This document shows positions 53,166 to 64,000 of a stretch of 64,000 bases of DNA, in pieces. The notes below the pieces were generated by a model that had not been told where the DNA came from, made no database searches, and was given only the letters and a program-made list of their open reading frames with translations. Source of the DNA: Strobilurus pachycystidiatus (taxonomy: Eukaryota > Basidiomycota > Agaricomycetes > Agaricales > Physalacriaceae). Each line of letters opens with the position of its first letter. Within the stretch, counting starts at the first letter, position 1. The stretch spans positions 2,232,001 to 2,296,000 of the forward strand of contig JAHLMK010000006.1 of assembly GCA_019915135.1 (NCBI GenBank). Reading direction: 5' to 3'. Both the position numbers and the translations under genes were made by a program.

Positions 53166-54549
53166 CTAGTGGCGTCCCGGGTACAACATTCGACATGCAG
53201 AGCGGGTGTATGAAATTCGTGCCGTGAAAATCGAAGTACGACGCTTATATTTCAGGTAGAGACGTGTGTACAAGAAAAATTCGAATTTAAAGGTGTATTG
53301 AAGTTTCGTTGGACAACTTGCGCGGAGCAGCTGGCGTAGCAGATTTCCACTGTAAAGCTGGTGTAGCAAACTTAGTCCACGCCACAGCCGGCGTAGCAGA
53401 CCTCGCGCCGATGAGTAAGCGCGCACGACTTTCACCCTGCTCTTCCCCTGCCTGATCTCCCCGTCCTCAACCGCCCTCTCTCCCCGTCTTCCATCCCCAC
53501 ATCCCCTCGCCCTCCTGCCGCTCTTCCCATCTCCCCGCCAACGGCGCGAAATCTCCTCAGCGATCTCCGCCCCCGGCGGCGGCGGTAGTCTTCGCCACTG
53601 GTTCTGCATCTTCCGGCGGTGAACGCCGGTCTAAATTTGTTCAAGGCGTAATATTCGTGTTCGTTTCGTGTTGGGAGCTAAACACCTCGATCGAGTCCCT
53701 TTTCGAGGTACGGTGAGAAGACGTTCGAGACGAGGACGGGAATGGGAGGAGGGGTTTCGCGGCGTGAGTGGTTGTGTTCTGGTGCTTGTCCTTCGTGTTC
53801 TCGTCGTCGTGAGTGGGGCAAGAGGTGAGCAGAGTGCCGGAGGATGTGGGTTTGGAAGAGGATGCACGCTCAGATGTCTTCCATTTCAAATCAGGATGGC
53901 CTTGTTTCGGAACCGACTCGAGACGTTGCGAAAGAGCCTTTGAGACTAGACGCCGTAACACCGACCTTAGTGCTGGACGGCGACGCTGCTGCTCAATCTA
54001 AGAATCAACACGCGTCAGCGCATCTCCACCCAATAAAATCCTGTCGGTACCTTCTGCTCTTCCGTATTCGCCGCGTCCTTCCATCTTCATTCCCAAGTCC
54101 TGCGTACTCTCCTTCCCATCCAACCTTCTCGCCCGACCAGGTGGGTTTTCCCTCGTCCATATCCATGCGCGCTCCTGCATTTGAAATCTGGTAGGTCCTT
54201 GGGCAGATGTGGGGGCGACGGAGTGTGCGGAATGGGTGCGAGTATATGAGCTGGGGCGGTACGGGGACCTGAATAGTTGGGTGGAAGAGCAGTGGAAGGG
54301 GGCGGGGAGGACGAGTTCAGATGCGCGAGGCAGGCAGAGCAGACATATGCCGGACAGCTGGCCTGGCAGAGCCGACGTTGAGGAGTTTCGGTGCGCAGGA
54401 CGAGTAGGGCAGTTACGCTGCACAACAGGTGTAGCCGACTTGCGCTGTGCTACGGCTGGCGTAGTCGAAGGCGTGCGCGGGAGTCGCAGATTCGGCCAGC
54501 GAACAAGATTTGTCGATGGATGCATGGAGGACGCGTCTGTGACGGGCAC
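53166..54549 (-). pseudogene. Decayed ATPAV-repeat gene, copy 5 (upstream of NLR 2)
   Basis: Counterpart of the relic at 7.8-9.7 kb. The first exon from a candidate ATG near 54525 (MHPSTNLVRWPNLRLPRTP) carries STTPAVAQRKSATPVVQRN and ends at about 54050, followed by a likely intron (gtaccgac...ttag, about 54002-54051). Downstream are SSLKGSFATSRVGS-like sequence (compare SSFKRSIATSKVGS in copy 1), GAEIAEEISRRWRG (about 53560), and another ATPAV array, SATPAVAWTKFATPALQWK (about 53310-53400). No single frame links these. A pseudogene, or a highly diverged gene with many introns. Confidence 0.45.
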
Positions 54550-54605
54550 TGATTGACGGGCGAGTCAGAAAAGAGGACTGCAGATTCTCATCAGCGTCCC
54601 TCCAC

Positions 54606-54638
54606 CAGGATGAAGCAATACTGCGATCGCCGAACTGA
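54606..54638 (+). repeat. Left terminal inverted repeat of the 5.6-kb KDZ element
   Basis: Matches the right end (60174-60206, complementary) at most positions, best over GCAATACTGCGA and CCGAA.TG. Confidence 0.8.
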
Positions 54639-54789
54639 CTAAGTCACGCTTCGGCTGCCGAAGAGGCCGAACAACCAAACACTGTGCCAACTCGACGCGC
54701 CCATCTTCCTCACCAACCACCACCATTGCCCCGCCCTTTGGCTCCCTTTGCGCACCCTTTCCTCCTTCCCGCTCTTTCTTTGTCATATT

Positions 54790-57671
54790 ATGCCACGCCA
54801 ATCACATATTGTTCCTTCCGACAACGAGGATGATGAATATTCACGTCTACACGATGGTCTTGAAGATGAGGAGGGTGACCTTTCCGATGAAGAGGTTCTA
54901 GAACGCGCCAGGCAGTGAGTATACCTGTTTTCCAGGCCCCGCCTATGTCTAATTGACCATTACAGGTGCTCGGGCATCAATGGGCGCACATGTACCAATT
55001 GTGGGCGCTTTGCCGACTTTGTGACGGTCAAGTCCGATGCTCATGGCAATGGGGGAAGTAAGATGGCTTGCGTGCGTACTTACTCAGGTCTCCATTGTAC
55101 TTGACCAACCTTACCTCTAGTGCTTTCGCGTCAATCCAACAACGGGTGTCGCGTGTCGCTTTGTTCGCCGGCCCACTGGCAAGAAGAAGCCCCGTTCATC
55201 ACAACAGCGAAGACGTCACTCTTCATCTCCAGCACCTTCCTCTCAAAATCCTCCTAATGATGCGTCTATACGCATTCGCATTCCGGCAAAGGCTGATCGA
55301 CTCCGTGACACCTGCGAGTGCGCTGGCTGCTCCAAGGCTGCCAACTCCAAGTGCTTGCGTAAATGCTGTGCGAAGCACTGTCGCGAGCGCGGAGGCTGCA
55401 ACTTGCAGGGACACGATGGTCCCTCCCCACTTGGACGTCCCTTTCGCGACCAGACCAACACCACCCGCGGTCCTCGTGAGAAGCCCGGGATTATTCCCTC
55501 ATCCAATTCAACATGTTCCTCAACCTCCCACTCCTCACAACAGTCCACATCACGCTTGCAACAGCCCACATCTCGCTCCCAACAGTCTACCTCCCGCTCC
55601 CAACAGTCCACATCACGCTCCCAACAGTCGACCTCGCATGACTCACCACACCATCCATCATCTGGACCTCAGCCACCAGCATCGAGAACAACAAACTGGG
55701 ATGGTGCTCCGCCCGGCTTTACCAATCCAGCTGCAAACCCACGCTTCCAATCACAGATGATGAACGCTTTCACCCAAGAGACTCTTCAGCGTCAGCAGCA
55801 TGCGCGTCAGGCTCGAGAGGCCGAGACTCGTCGTCAGGCAATGGAAGCTGCCCTTAGGCGTACAGTCTCAATCGTGACCTGGATGGTATGTCCTTTGTTT
55901 TACACTATCGAGCTCTGAGGCTAACCATTACTAGGACGCTGATAGTGACCCGGAAATTCTTACGCTTCAGGATGAGGGAATGTTCCCCAACTTCTCATTC
56001 AGTCGAGAGCTTCTTGAAGATCTTGGGTTCGAATCGAACACTCGTTTCCTCCGTCTGTTCAATCCAACTCGGAGACGCTGGGAGCGTGTCTCTGTTGGTC
56101 ATACTACCACAGTCCCTCCAAATCATACGCTATTCGTTACACCCACCTCGGTCTCCACCACTCCTTCGACATTTGATCAATACTATCAACCCGGCTCTAA
56201 ACCACCGTCGTCTGCTCAACCGTCTCAGCCAACATCCAATATTCGCACGGGCCTCAATGCAGAGAGGGCCTTTGTGAAGCGCGCCGATGATAACGACATC
56301 ATCAACAAAGCAGAACAACTTCGCAAGCCAAAGAAGCGCCCCCGCCAATCTTCGTCACCCAGTCATGATGAGCGGCACTCTCGTCGGCCTCGTCGTACAT
56401 CACCTAACCCACTACCGACTCGCATTTCACACCCATCACCATCGTGGTCACCACCTAGTCCTTCCAATCTCTACAATGACCTAGGAGCGCGGTTCACAGC
56501 GTCACCCTCCCCTCCATCTGGTCCACCTAACCCGCCTGTACCACCTGCACCATTGGAAGTCATAGATATCTCGGACAGCGACGAGTCCCGTATCGAAGGC
56601 TATGGCTCTCCCTGGCCACGCGGCTACTTTGTTGATGACGTGGCAGCTTTCTTCGATGCAAATCGAAATGCACCATCGGACAAAGCTCGAGCAAACGCCT
56701 TTGCCGGCTACTTTGGCGTCCGGTACAAGAATTCCACCTACCAAGACAATCTAGGACGATGGGATGATGCGCCGCAAGCTTCCCGAGACCGTGCACTGGA
56801 AGGCGGGCATACGGATCAGGGCCGCTGGTCCCTTTTCTCGAAGGAGAATCCACTGCGCGACTCGGCCCTCAAGATGGCCAAGCATGGCTCTCCCTGGCCA
56901 CGCGGCTACTTTGTTGATGACGTGGCAGCTTTCTTCGATGCAAATCGAAATGCACCATCGGACAAAGCTCGAGCAAACGCCTTTGCCGGCTACTTTGGCG
57001 TCCGGTACAAGAATTCCACCTACCAAGACAATCTAGGACGATGGGATGATGCGCCGCAAGCTTCCCGAGACCGTGCACTGGAAGGCGGGCATACGGATCA
57101 GGGCCGCTGGTCCCTTTTCTCGAAGGAGAATCCACTGCGCGACTCGGCCCTCAAGATGGCCAAGCAGAAATTGAAGAAGGCTGTCAAAGAGGAGCCGCTG
57201 GAGGAATTGGAGTCATCACACTCTCGGGAGTCATCCCCACCGCAGAGGGCAGCTCCTTCGCGTAGGGGTTGGGCGCACACTTCTCGAGTGCGGGCTACTG
57301 TGTCATCTCGGGAGTCGTCTCGGGAATCTTCTCGAGTAGCGACATCATCTCTTCAGGCGTCGCAATCCTCGCAACCAACTCAGTCCTCTGCGGAAGCATC
57401 TTCATCAAGACAGGCACCAATCTTTCGACGCCGCATAGTCACCCGTATTGTTGAGGTCACAGACGATGACGATGAAGGGGAATATGAGGGCAAGGGCAAG
57501 GGCAAGCGTGTGGAACGCTCTCCCCAGAAGGTTGTCTATGAGGAGGAAGTATGGGAAGAAGACGCCGGGGATGACGAAGAAGACGCCGGGGATGACGAAG
57601 AAGACGCCGGGGATGACGATGAAGGGGATGATGCGGACGACGACGCTGGAGATGATGAGGATGACGAGTAA
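54790..57671 (+). CDS. 910-aa KDZ partner protein with cysteine clusters and an internal 94-residue duplication
   Basis: ATG 54790. Exons 54790-54914, 54966-55071, 55121-55885 and 55935-57671 join to 910 aa. Acidic leader; two cysteine groups (about 43-55: CSGINGRTCTNCGRF; about 142-165: CECAGCSK, CLRKCCAKHC), likely metal-binding; Ser/Gln repeats of QQSTSRS (about 225-260); a Pro/Ser-rich middle; then a 94-residue module (SPWPRGYFVDDVAAFF ... SALKMAK) present twice in tandem; a Ser-rich part; and an acidic tail of repeated DAGDDEE. The stop is followed by a gtaagt-like sequence, so a further small exon is possible. It is convergent with the transposase. No family recognised. A DNA- or host-factor-binding accessory role is inferred. 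Confidence 0.75.
56602..57165 (+). repeat. Perfect tandem duplication, 2 x 282 bp, in frame
   Basis: Units 56602-56883 and 56884-57165 appear identical base for base by eye, and 282 is divisible by three, so the protein frame is kept. It is either very recent or an assembly artefact. Confidence 0.9.
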
Positions 57672-57937
57672 GTATCCTATCTCAATGTGCTACCTTTTCT
57701 CTCCTCTTTTGTGCTACCTACCTTCATGACTCTCTCGCGATGCACCACCTCTACCTCCATGACTCTCTCGCTTTACTTGTAGCCTACTGTATAATATAGT
57801 CGAATGTAATTACTGTTGTATCAGGTTTCCGCATGTGAACGTTGTCTTAATGCCACAGCCACCAAGTCTCAATGCCACAGCCACACGATCGCCACACGAT
57901 CCGATCCATATGCAGTGTGAAATCTGTATTATGATAA

Positions 57938-60069
57938 CTAAGCAGCATATACATGAGAACGGTCCCAGTAGGTAGGGTTGGCACCACGAGTAGCAAGGCG
58001 CTCAACGACGGATTCATTATGAATCAAGATCATCTCATCCAAAAAGAACTCATAACGGAAACCCTCCATCTCGCGCACTATCGCCTGGAATCCTTTGAGC
58101 CAAACATTGGTCTGTTCCGCAATCTCTGTGTTGAACCACCAGCTACGACCGTCGTTTCCAATCAGCTCAGGAAACGCAGCAGGATTGCAATGCTGCTGAC
58201 ACCAAACGTCAGACACCGAGTGTTTACACTCAAAGTGCCAGGTGTCAACAGAAAGGCCGATCTTCTTCCAACGTGGATCATTCTTGACATGCTTCGATAA
58301 TCCACAGTTGTTATCGAAAACGAGATGATTAGGTTTGAACCAGTCCCAGAACGTCGCCATGAAAAATTCCTAAGTCTGGAAGTTAGTAAACGTGAAACTG
58401 AGCACTAAATCCACAAACTGCAACAGAGGGAAGAGACTCAGAATGATAGAACGTCTCTCTTGCGACAATAACTCCACAAGGCCATACAAGAATCTGCTCG
58501 TTGTGTGTTCGTCGACGAGCAAAGACTGCAGAGAGTTTCTTCGCTGTATGTCCTAGGATAGATTCGGTATCATCTTCAACCTCCTCCTCCTCGTCACCGT
58601 CACCCTCTATAGGAACAGGCAAAGGATTGGGAATAGGCGCTGAGCTGTCAAGATTGAATCGGTTTGCCTTTTCCAGGCGCTCGGATAGTTTGAAAAAGGC
58701 CTTATTGCGAGCGGTGTAACGACGCTCAGCGTCAGCGTGCCTGGAAGTACCACATGTCTTTAGGCCAGGTCGAGCGAGCTTCTGACACTCGTCAACACAA
58801 CAGAGATCGTTGTGTGCAGCATGAAGAAGGCAGAATCGATCCTTTGTGCTTTCGAGGGGTTCCTTGCAGGAGCCAAAGCTGCAGCGACAGCGGCCAAGGG
58901 TAGTCCCATCACAGACAACGACTGATACAGTGTGAGGATCTGATGACAAATTAACAAATTGTTAGACGTTATAAAATTACTATGCCAACCTTTTCCCGCC
59001 TCCTCGTAGATACGCACACATACGTCGCATCGGTGGTATTTCTGAGGCTGACCGTGGATTTTAATAAATTCATTACGGTCTCGTAAGGCCTCACGAAGAC
59101 GATCACGCTGCAGACCATCATGTGGAAGGAGGAGAGGTATCTCCCGACGCTGAGCGTCATGCCAAAGCGAGAAGAGGAAGAAGCCATCCCAGACAATTCG
59201 ATGGGAAAGCTGGAGGCCAAGACTCCAGGACGGTGGAAGGTGTGCACCCTTGTGCTTTTCGAGGTACATTCGTATAGCATTTGTTCCGGAAACCCTGTTT
59301 CTACCGTCAGTTATGAGCGTAATCAGATAATGAAATGCATACCAGCCAAATGCCATCTGCATACGCCAAAAGCGTAGAACACTAGTCTCAACGTAACAGT
59401 GGTCCGAGACTTGGATTGCGTCAGAGATGTCGTGATAGTAGGTTCGCCGATTCTTGTGAACAGAGTAGTTGTGGTGATAAACGGTATCGCAGCCATTGCA
59501 CGTAAGATGTACTGCCCATGCGGCAAGCGGACCGTGGGCATCAGTGAGAAGAATACACTGAGTTTGAGCGGCGGTATGAAGCTTCCTGGTGTTGCGGAAA
59601 TGAGGACATGACGCATTGGTGCAATGCGTCGCCTGTGGCCAAAGAGTGCGCGACGATGCTGGTAGAGAATAAGGTAACAGTCAGGATTTTGAGACTGGGA
59701 CGTACGGAATCCAAGCTCCTCCCCATACTTCTGGAAAATATCCTCAAATGACGCGTCGTTCCTCATCGCATCAAGCAGAACATCGGACTCCGCTTCCCAA
59801 ACCATTGTCCTCAACTCTGACCATAGTGCGAGGGTTTCAACACTGCTGAGTGTGCATGAGAGCGATAGAAACTGAATAACGGAGGGTGAAAGATGGGTTG
59901 GCGGAAGGGCAGGGTCGTATGTGGGAGGCTGAACTAAGATGATATCCCGCTTGAGAGATATGCAAAGGCGTATGAAAAGTATGAGCTGAGATACAGACAG
60001 CCCTGTAAGGGAGGGAGCCTCTTCTGTCTTTGTGCGAAGGTAGTCAAACAATGCGGCGAGGGTATACAT
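57938..60069 (-). CDS. KDZ transposase with CxC5/CxC6-type cysteine clusters, 645 aa
   Basis: ATG 60069. Exons 59706-60069, 59343-59658, 58990-59294, 58419-58939 and 57938-58369; all four introns are 47-50 bp; exact frame, no stop. Order: helical leader; CxC5-like cluster (CTNASCPHF ... CNGCDTVYHHNY); VSDHCYVETSVLRFW; CxC6-like cluster (VVVCDGTTLGRCRCSFGSC, RFCLLHAAHNDLCCVDEC); core LVFDNNCGLSKHV and WWFNTEIAEQTNVW. Candidate catalytic residues: Asp339 (CDGTTLG), Asp521 (FDNN), Glu584 or Glu587 (NTEIAE). KDZ enzymes are DDE-type transposases. It contains a Glu-rich loop after residue 430. The nearby ends with TSD make a working element plausible. Confidence 0.85.
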
Positions 60070-60136
60070 GGTGGTACGAGTTGAACGTTGAACTAGTTAC
60101 GTCCTACAAAGGATCCCCCGCCGTAATAGCTCACTT

Positions 60137-60180
60137 TGGGCACTTCGGCCACTTCGGCCACTTCGGCACTTCGGCACTTC
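60137..60180. repeat. Subterminal cacttcggc repeats at the right end of the KDZ element
   Basis: Five or six head-to-tail copies of CACTTCGGC(C) just inside the right terminus, with shortened last units. A diverged aggccg/cttcggc group lies inside the left end. They could be transposase-binding sites. Confidence 0.75.
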
Positions 60181-60206
60181 GGAAGTCGCAGTATTGCTCC
60201 GCCCTC

Positions 60207-63200
60207 CCCTCCACTGGCAACACAACAAACGCACTATATTCCCGCCATTTCCGCCAAGGCTTGTAGAAATTCTCTCTCCAGATCCTAAAGCATGTCCGAG
60301 TCCGTCTTCTCCGCCATGGAGTAGGCGCCGTTGATTGTGGGGTACGCGACTGGGCCCGCGATCCAAAGCGATTGTTCAAGTGGAAGAACGCTGGACAGCT
60401 CGCGTGCTTCTCGCGTTGAGCCTGGGCTCTGCTGACAAATAGCGCGGCGACTCGCGCAGCCGATCCGGCCGACGTCGTATCCTACTCTTTGACTCTCAGC
60501 ATCGATTTCGCCTGATTTTCGGGTAGCCGTGTTTAAAAGTCAGACCGTTGGCTCTGTCTGCCTTTGACTATGGAGTCATTTGGCTTTCCCCGCAACGGCG
60601 CACCACCTGCGATTCCGGCAGAGAAATTCAGACCACCGCGTTAGTCGCGTCCTCGCGCTTTCCCCAACCCTCGACACTCAACCTCGATGGATGTACGCGG
60701 GCTACATATTGAATTGCAAGGATTACGGAACAATGCTCAAGTCTTTTCCTCTTGTGGAGGCCCCTGGGTTGGACAGGAAGGTGACGATAGGTCACTTTCA
60801 CCTGTTTTTGCATTCTCTTTTAGCTCCAACTCAGTCTGTCCCGGCAGTCCTTCAATCAGCGGTTACTCGAGGGCCGATTGTGAGCTATGTTTGTGCATTC
60901 GAGTTTCTCTTACCACGCTGACGGGGTAGTTCGACAGTTGTACGACTTTCTATGCGAGAGGGAACGTCGCCTCCATCAACGACTCGCACTGAGCATGTCT
61001 CCAGGTCCCAGGACACATAGATACCGGGGCATTAACACGGAAATCTCAATTTCAGACTCGACGACGGACACAGGTACGCCGCATGTATACCATCATTCTC
61101 GCGACGGCGAATCAGACTTTTACACGCAAGGACCTCACTTTGACGCGACTTATGCTACGCCGACTACCCCATAGCTTTGCGGTTGGACCGAATACGTTGC
61201 TGGATTAGGACGGCGTCTTTTCGAAGCAGTTATCGGTATCACGAGAACGTGTCAGAGTCGACGATGCCTTCGTGAGTGTGTCTTACAATACCTCCCCGGA
61301 AATTCCCCACAGAAAATTCCCCACATGTCTCCCGGGATCGATCCGGTCTTCAATACATTACAGCCGCTTCTGTAAGTGGCGTTCTCACTTCATTGAGCCC
61401 TTTTGTCACCGCTAACAACACGTTTCCGTGACCCGACACGCCACCTCATACTGGAAGCCATCCTTCTCCGGCCCAGTACGCGGTCCATGTGTGGTGTCAC
61501 TGACAAGGAATCGCGTCAGCGTAATCTCAATTCAGATAGTCGCTACGGAGATTCTATACAACACTGCCCGAATCGTTTCGCGCACAAACACATCCAATTC
61601 ACAGGTGATGCTTTGCGCGCTTGCTGCCGATACATTATAATTGTACATCAACTCACCCCCGCTTTGATCTCCATCATTCCACAAGAGTCGGAGTACTAGT
61701 CTACAGCACTAACGAACGGCATTGCTGGTGGCGATAACCCTGCTCGTGCTATCTTCGTGCCTCGTGGCGGCCGCTCATGCGCTCGGTTGGGAGATGGAAG
61801 ACATTAACCGTCTCAAGACGGAAGACTGGGGAGTCGTGTAAGGGGACCTGTCACCTGTAGCTACACGCGCTCGTTCCGTGTATGTCTGTGCACTATAATG
61901 CTGTTGAAGATCATGCATAAGTGTGAACGTCGACCGCGGGGCCCTCACAAGCAATGCGGAACCCAATCGGAATCGGTTCTGTGAGCAGGGTCAGTCAGTG
62001 GGACATCTAACAATGAGGCTGTGTACATGCCTCGTTCGCGTGAAGAAGACCGTGAGAGTGCGATGTTCTGGACAGCCTTTGATTGACAGATTGTTTTCAC
62101 ACCGAACAGCTTTCCACAGGACCGGGTTATTGTACTCCTTTCTTCCTCCTCCCGTTGAACACATCCTCGAATCATCCATGCATAAGCTCAAAAGCATCGG
62201 CAAGCGACTGAATCGCGTCTCTCGACGCAAGTCGGCGTCCAAGAAGCCCGGAGACGAACAGCCTCCGCGCGCGCTCGACGTCGTATCCGCCACTACTGCT
62301 GTGGACGAGCAGACTTCGTCCTCGCAGCAGGTTCCTCCTGGTGGACCAATTCCGGTGGAGTCGGCCATCTCCAACGGAGGCGACCGCACAGACAATGGCG
62401 AAATCTCCGCCCCGGCTGATGTAGACGGTCCCGGGAAGTCGTCCTCGCGGGGCGTGCGACCCGATAAGCCCAAGCTGGTCGACACGGTCCTCTCTAACGG
62501 TGAAATCATCCTCGGGGCGCTTGATCAGGTGGGACTGGTCGTGCAGCACGTTCCCTGGGTGGGACCTGTGGTCATGGCGATGAGAAAGCTCCTCGAGATG
62601 CACAAGGTCACCAAATTCTCTCTCTCTACACCCGTCATGGAGCTCAGGGAGCACTCTCGTAGAATTATACTGCGGATCAAGAGCAGATTGCGCAGCTGGT
62701 CGACAAATCCGAGGCCATTTGGAACACGATCGCCCCGGTGCTCAATCGGGTCCAAACCAGTAGTCGATCGGCTTTGCTTGACGATCTCAAGTCCGACCTT
62801 CTCGGTTATAAGGAGTAAGATCACCTTCCCATACGACGCTCAGAGATGCCTGACATCCCGAAGACTGCTCGACAAAGTGACCAACTACGTCGAACAATAC
62901 AAGGAACACAGCAAGTTCATAAAGGGCGCCGGCCACGACAAGTTCAGTGCCGATTTCAACGCGCTGGATAAGGAGATGGATGGGTATCGCAATCGTCTCC
63001 AGGTATGTAACCACTTGAATCAACAACTATCAATTCTGATATACTGTCCCTCAAGACCAAATGTGCACTTGCGTTGATTGTGAAGGTTGACTATTTGCAT
63101 GGCCGAGTGTGAGTGTCATCTTCATATCTCTCACTGGCTCATGCTTGACTTTGTCATCCAGTATGGAGGCTGATCTCTTCAAATGGCTGGAGAGTCCTCC

Positions 63201-64000
63201 CGATGGGTGTTCCAATCTCACGCGGGCTCGAGAGGTAAGGTTGGAGAGCACTGGGGAATGGCTCATCCTGCATGATGAACGCTTCCTGGAGTGGAAGAGG
63301 ACTTCAGGGTCTCTGTTATGGATATCAGGGAACTGTACGTTGCAGAACATAAGTTACATGCAGTGACTGACTGTGGGTCATAGCGGGCACAGGAAAGACA
63401 GTCCTCAGGTAGTAAAGACACTTCAGGATGCTCCGACATTACTGACTTCTTCCTCACCAGCTCAAGCATCATTGACAACATTGATATTGATAAGAATATC
63501 CCACTGGCGTTCTTCTACTTCAGTGTTAACGAGTCTGATGGAAACAAGGACCACTTGAACCCAGCCATCCGGTCCCTTCTCTACCAGCTCTCACGGTACA
63601 CTCCTACTCCTCATTGCGTTACAAGCGACTATTACCATGTGGCTGGTCGTGGTGGCCAAATCTCTCCTGCATACAATGTCGTCCTTGAGATGCTGGAAAA
63701 GGTTCTCCAGGACCTTCCTGATACCTACATTGTCCTTGATGCACTTGATGAATGTACTCCATTGGAGCATCAGCGTCTGCTTGACTTTGTCAAGCTAGTG
63801 CATGAATGGCAAGGCACAAGGTTACATTTCCTGATGACAAGTCAGCCATGTAGTCCCTTCATAGACCGCCCTCTTCTCCTCTCCAGACAGATTGACATGA
63901 ATGTTGAAATCTGTGTGAGAGATGACATTGCTGCTTTCATCACCAACCAGCTACAGACAAATGATGCTCTAATGCACTGGAAAGCAGAGCAGAAGCAGAA
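60207..64000. repeat. Segmental duplication, copy 2 (matches 9700-13996)
   Basis: The region continues the match that starts at 54560 and is interrupted by the KDZ element. It includes the 5' flank (60215-62177, where I see no separate gene) and the NLR 2 exons. Compared with copy 1 it lacks the 242-bp tandem unit, the ATTG microsatellite and the 95-bp TATA segment. Confidence 0.9.
62178..64000 (+). CDS. Second NLR-like STAND gene, 5' part (cut by window end)
   Basis: ATG 62178 in the same context as NLR 1 (MHKLKSIGKRLNRVSRRK). Exons 62178-62606, 62663-62814, 62864-63002, 63056-63108, 63162-63334, 63384-63408 and 63461-64000+ match NLR 1 exon for exon, including the 25-base P-loop exon. The frame is open to the end. 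Domains: basic leader, helical N-terminal region, P-loop GNSGTGKT, Walker B IVLDALDEC. The sensor domain lies outside the window. Exon 1 is one codon longer than in NLR 1. Intron sequences differ more than exons, as expected for genes under constraint. Confidence 0.85.

Larger units (their letters stand above)
54606..60206. mobile_element. Intact-looking 5.6-kb KDZ transposon
   Basis: Flanked by the perfect 8-bp repeat CCCTCCAC (54598-54605 and 60207-60214). Left end CAGGATGAAGCAATACTGCGA, right end complementary to GAGGGCGGAGCAATACTGCGA. The 12-bp core GCAATACTGCGA is identical. Two convergent genes fill it: a 910-aa partner (plus) and a 645-aa transposase (minus), both without stops. The empty site survives in the paralogous segment near 9697-9704 (gtctccccactggctac versus the flanks joined across one TSD copy). 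This shows insertion after the segmental duplication. Confidence 0.9.

Noticed and set aside
54606..60206. TET/JBP dioxygenase gene, known to travel with KDZ elements in mushrooms
   Set aside because: I looked for the HxD...H...R type signature in both KDZ elements and saw none; the partner genes here are different.

Overview
The window looks like nuclear DNA of an Agaricomycete basidiomycete. Genes are cut by many 45-60 bp GT-AG introns. The recognisable families are typical of mushroom genomes: KDZ transposases with cysteine-cluster domains, a DUF6532-type gene, STAND/NACHT proteins, Ty3/Gypsy and Ty1/Copia elements, and hAT elements. I see no ordinary housekeeping locus. This is accessory, transposon-rich DNA. 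All splice structures were built by eye from splice sites and frame continuity.

Layout. 0-3 kb: the 3' end of a DUF6532-type gene, a 105-bp tandem repeat and an LTR fragment. 3-10 kb: decayed minus-strand gene copies sharing a repeated ATPAV-type motif. 10-15.7 kb: upstream region and complete gene of an NLR-like protein (helical N-terminus, NACHT, ankyrin repeats). 16.2-19.6 kb: a three-level nest, in which a short non-autonomous hAT holds a small Copia element that encodes only Gag, which in turn holds a 1.5-kb solo LTR. Each layer has its own target-site duplication (TSD). 21.5-41.8 kb: a 20.36-kb element with hAT-like terminal inverted repeats (TIRs) and a perfect 8-bp TSD (CATATAAC). It holds a decayed hAT transposase, a large KDZ transposase with two in-frame TGA codons, and about seven satellite genes, two of which encode RNase H1 N-terminal/viroplasmin-like domains. 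42-47.1 kb: a truncated Gypsy element (gag, protease, partial reverse transcriptase) with a solo LTR inside its protease gene. 47.1-54.6 kb: more decayed ATPAV-family copies and a fragment of an amino-acid transporter gene. 54.6-60.2 kb: a structurally intact 5.6-kb KDZ element with an 8-bp TSD, a 645-aa transposase and a 910-aa partner protein. 60.2-64 kb: the paralogous NLR upstream region and the first half of a second NLR gene, cut by the window end.

Relations. The 9.7-14 kb and 60.2-64 kb segments are one segmental duplication in direct orientation. The 5.6-kb KDZ element landed inside the second copy, and the first copy preserves the empty site. The NLR genes are the most likely functional host genes here. 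The intact KDZ pair is the most likely recently active mobile element. The large composite element carries several in-frame TGA stops and frameshifts and is probably immobile on its own, although its ends are well preserved.
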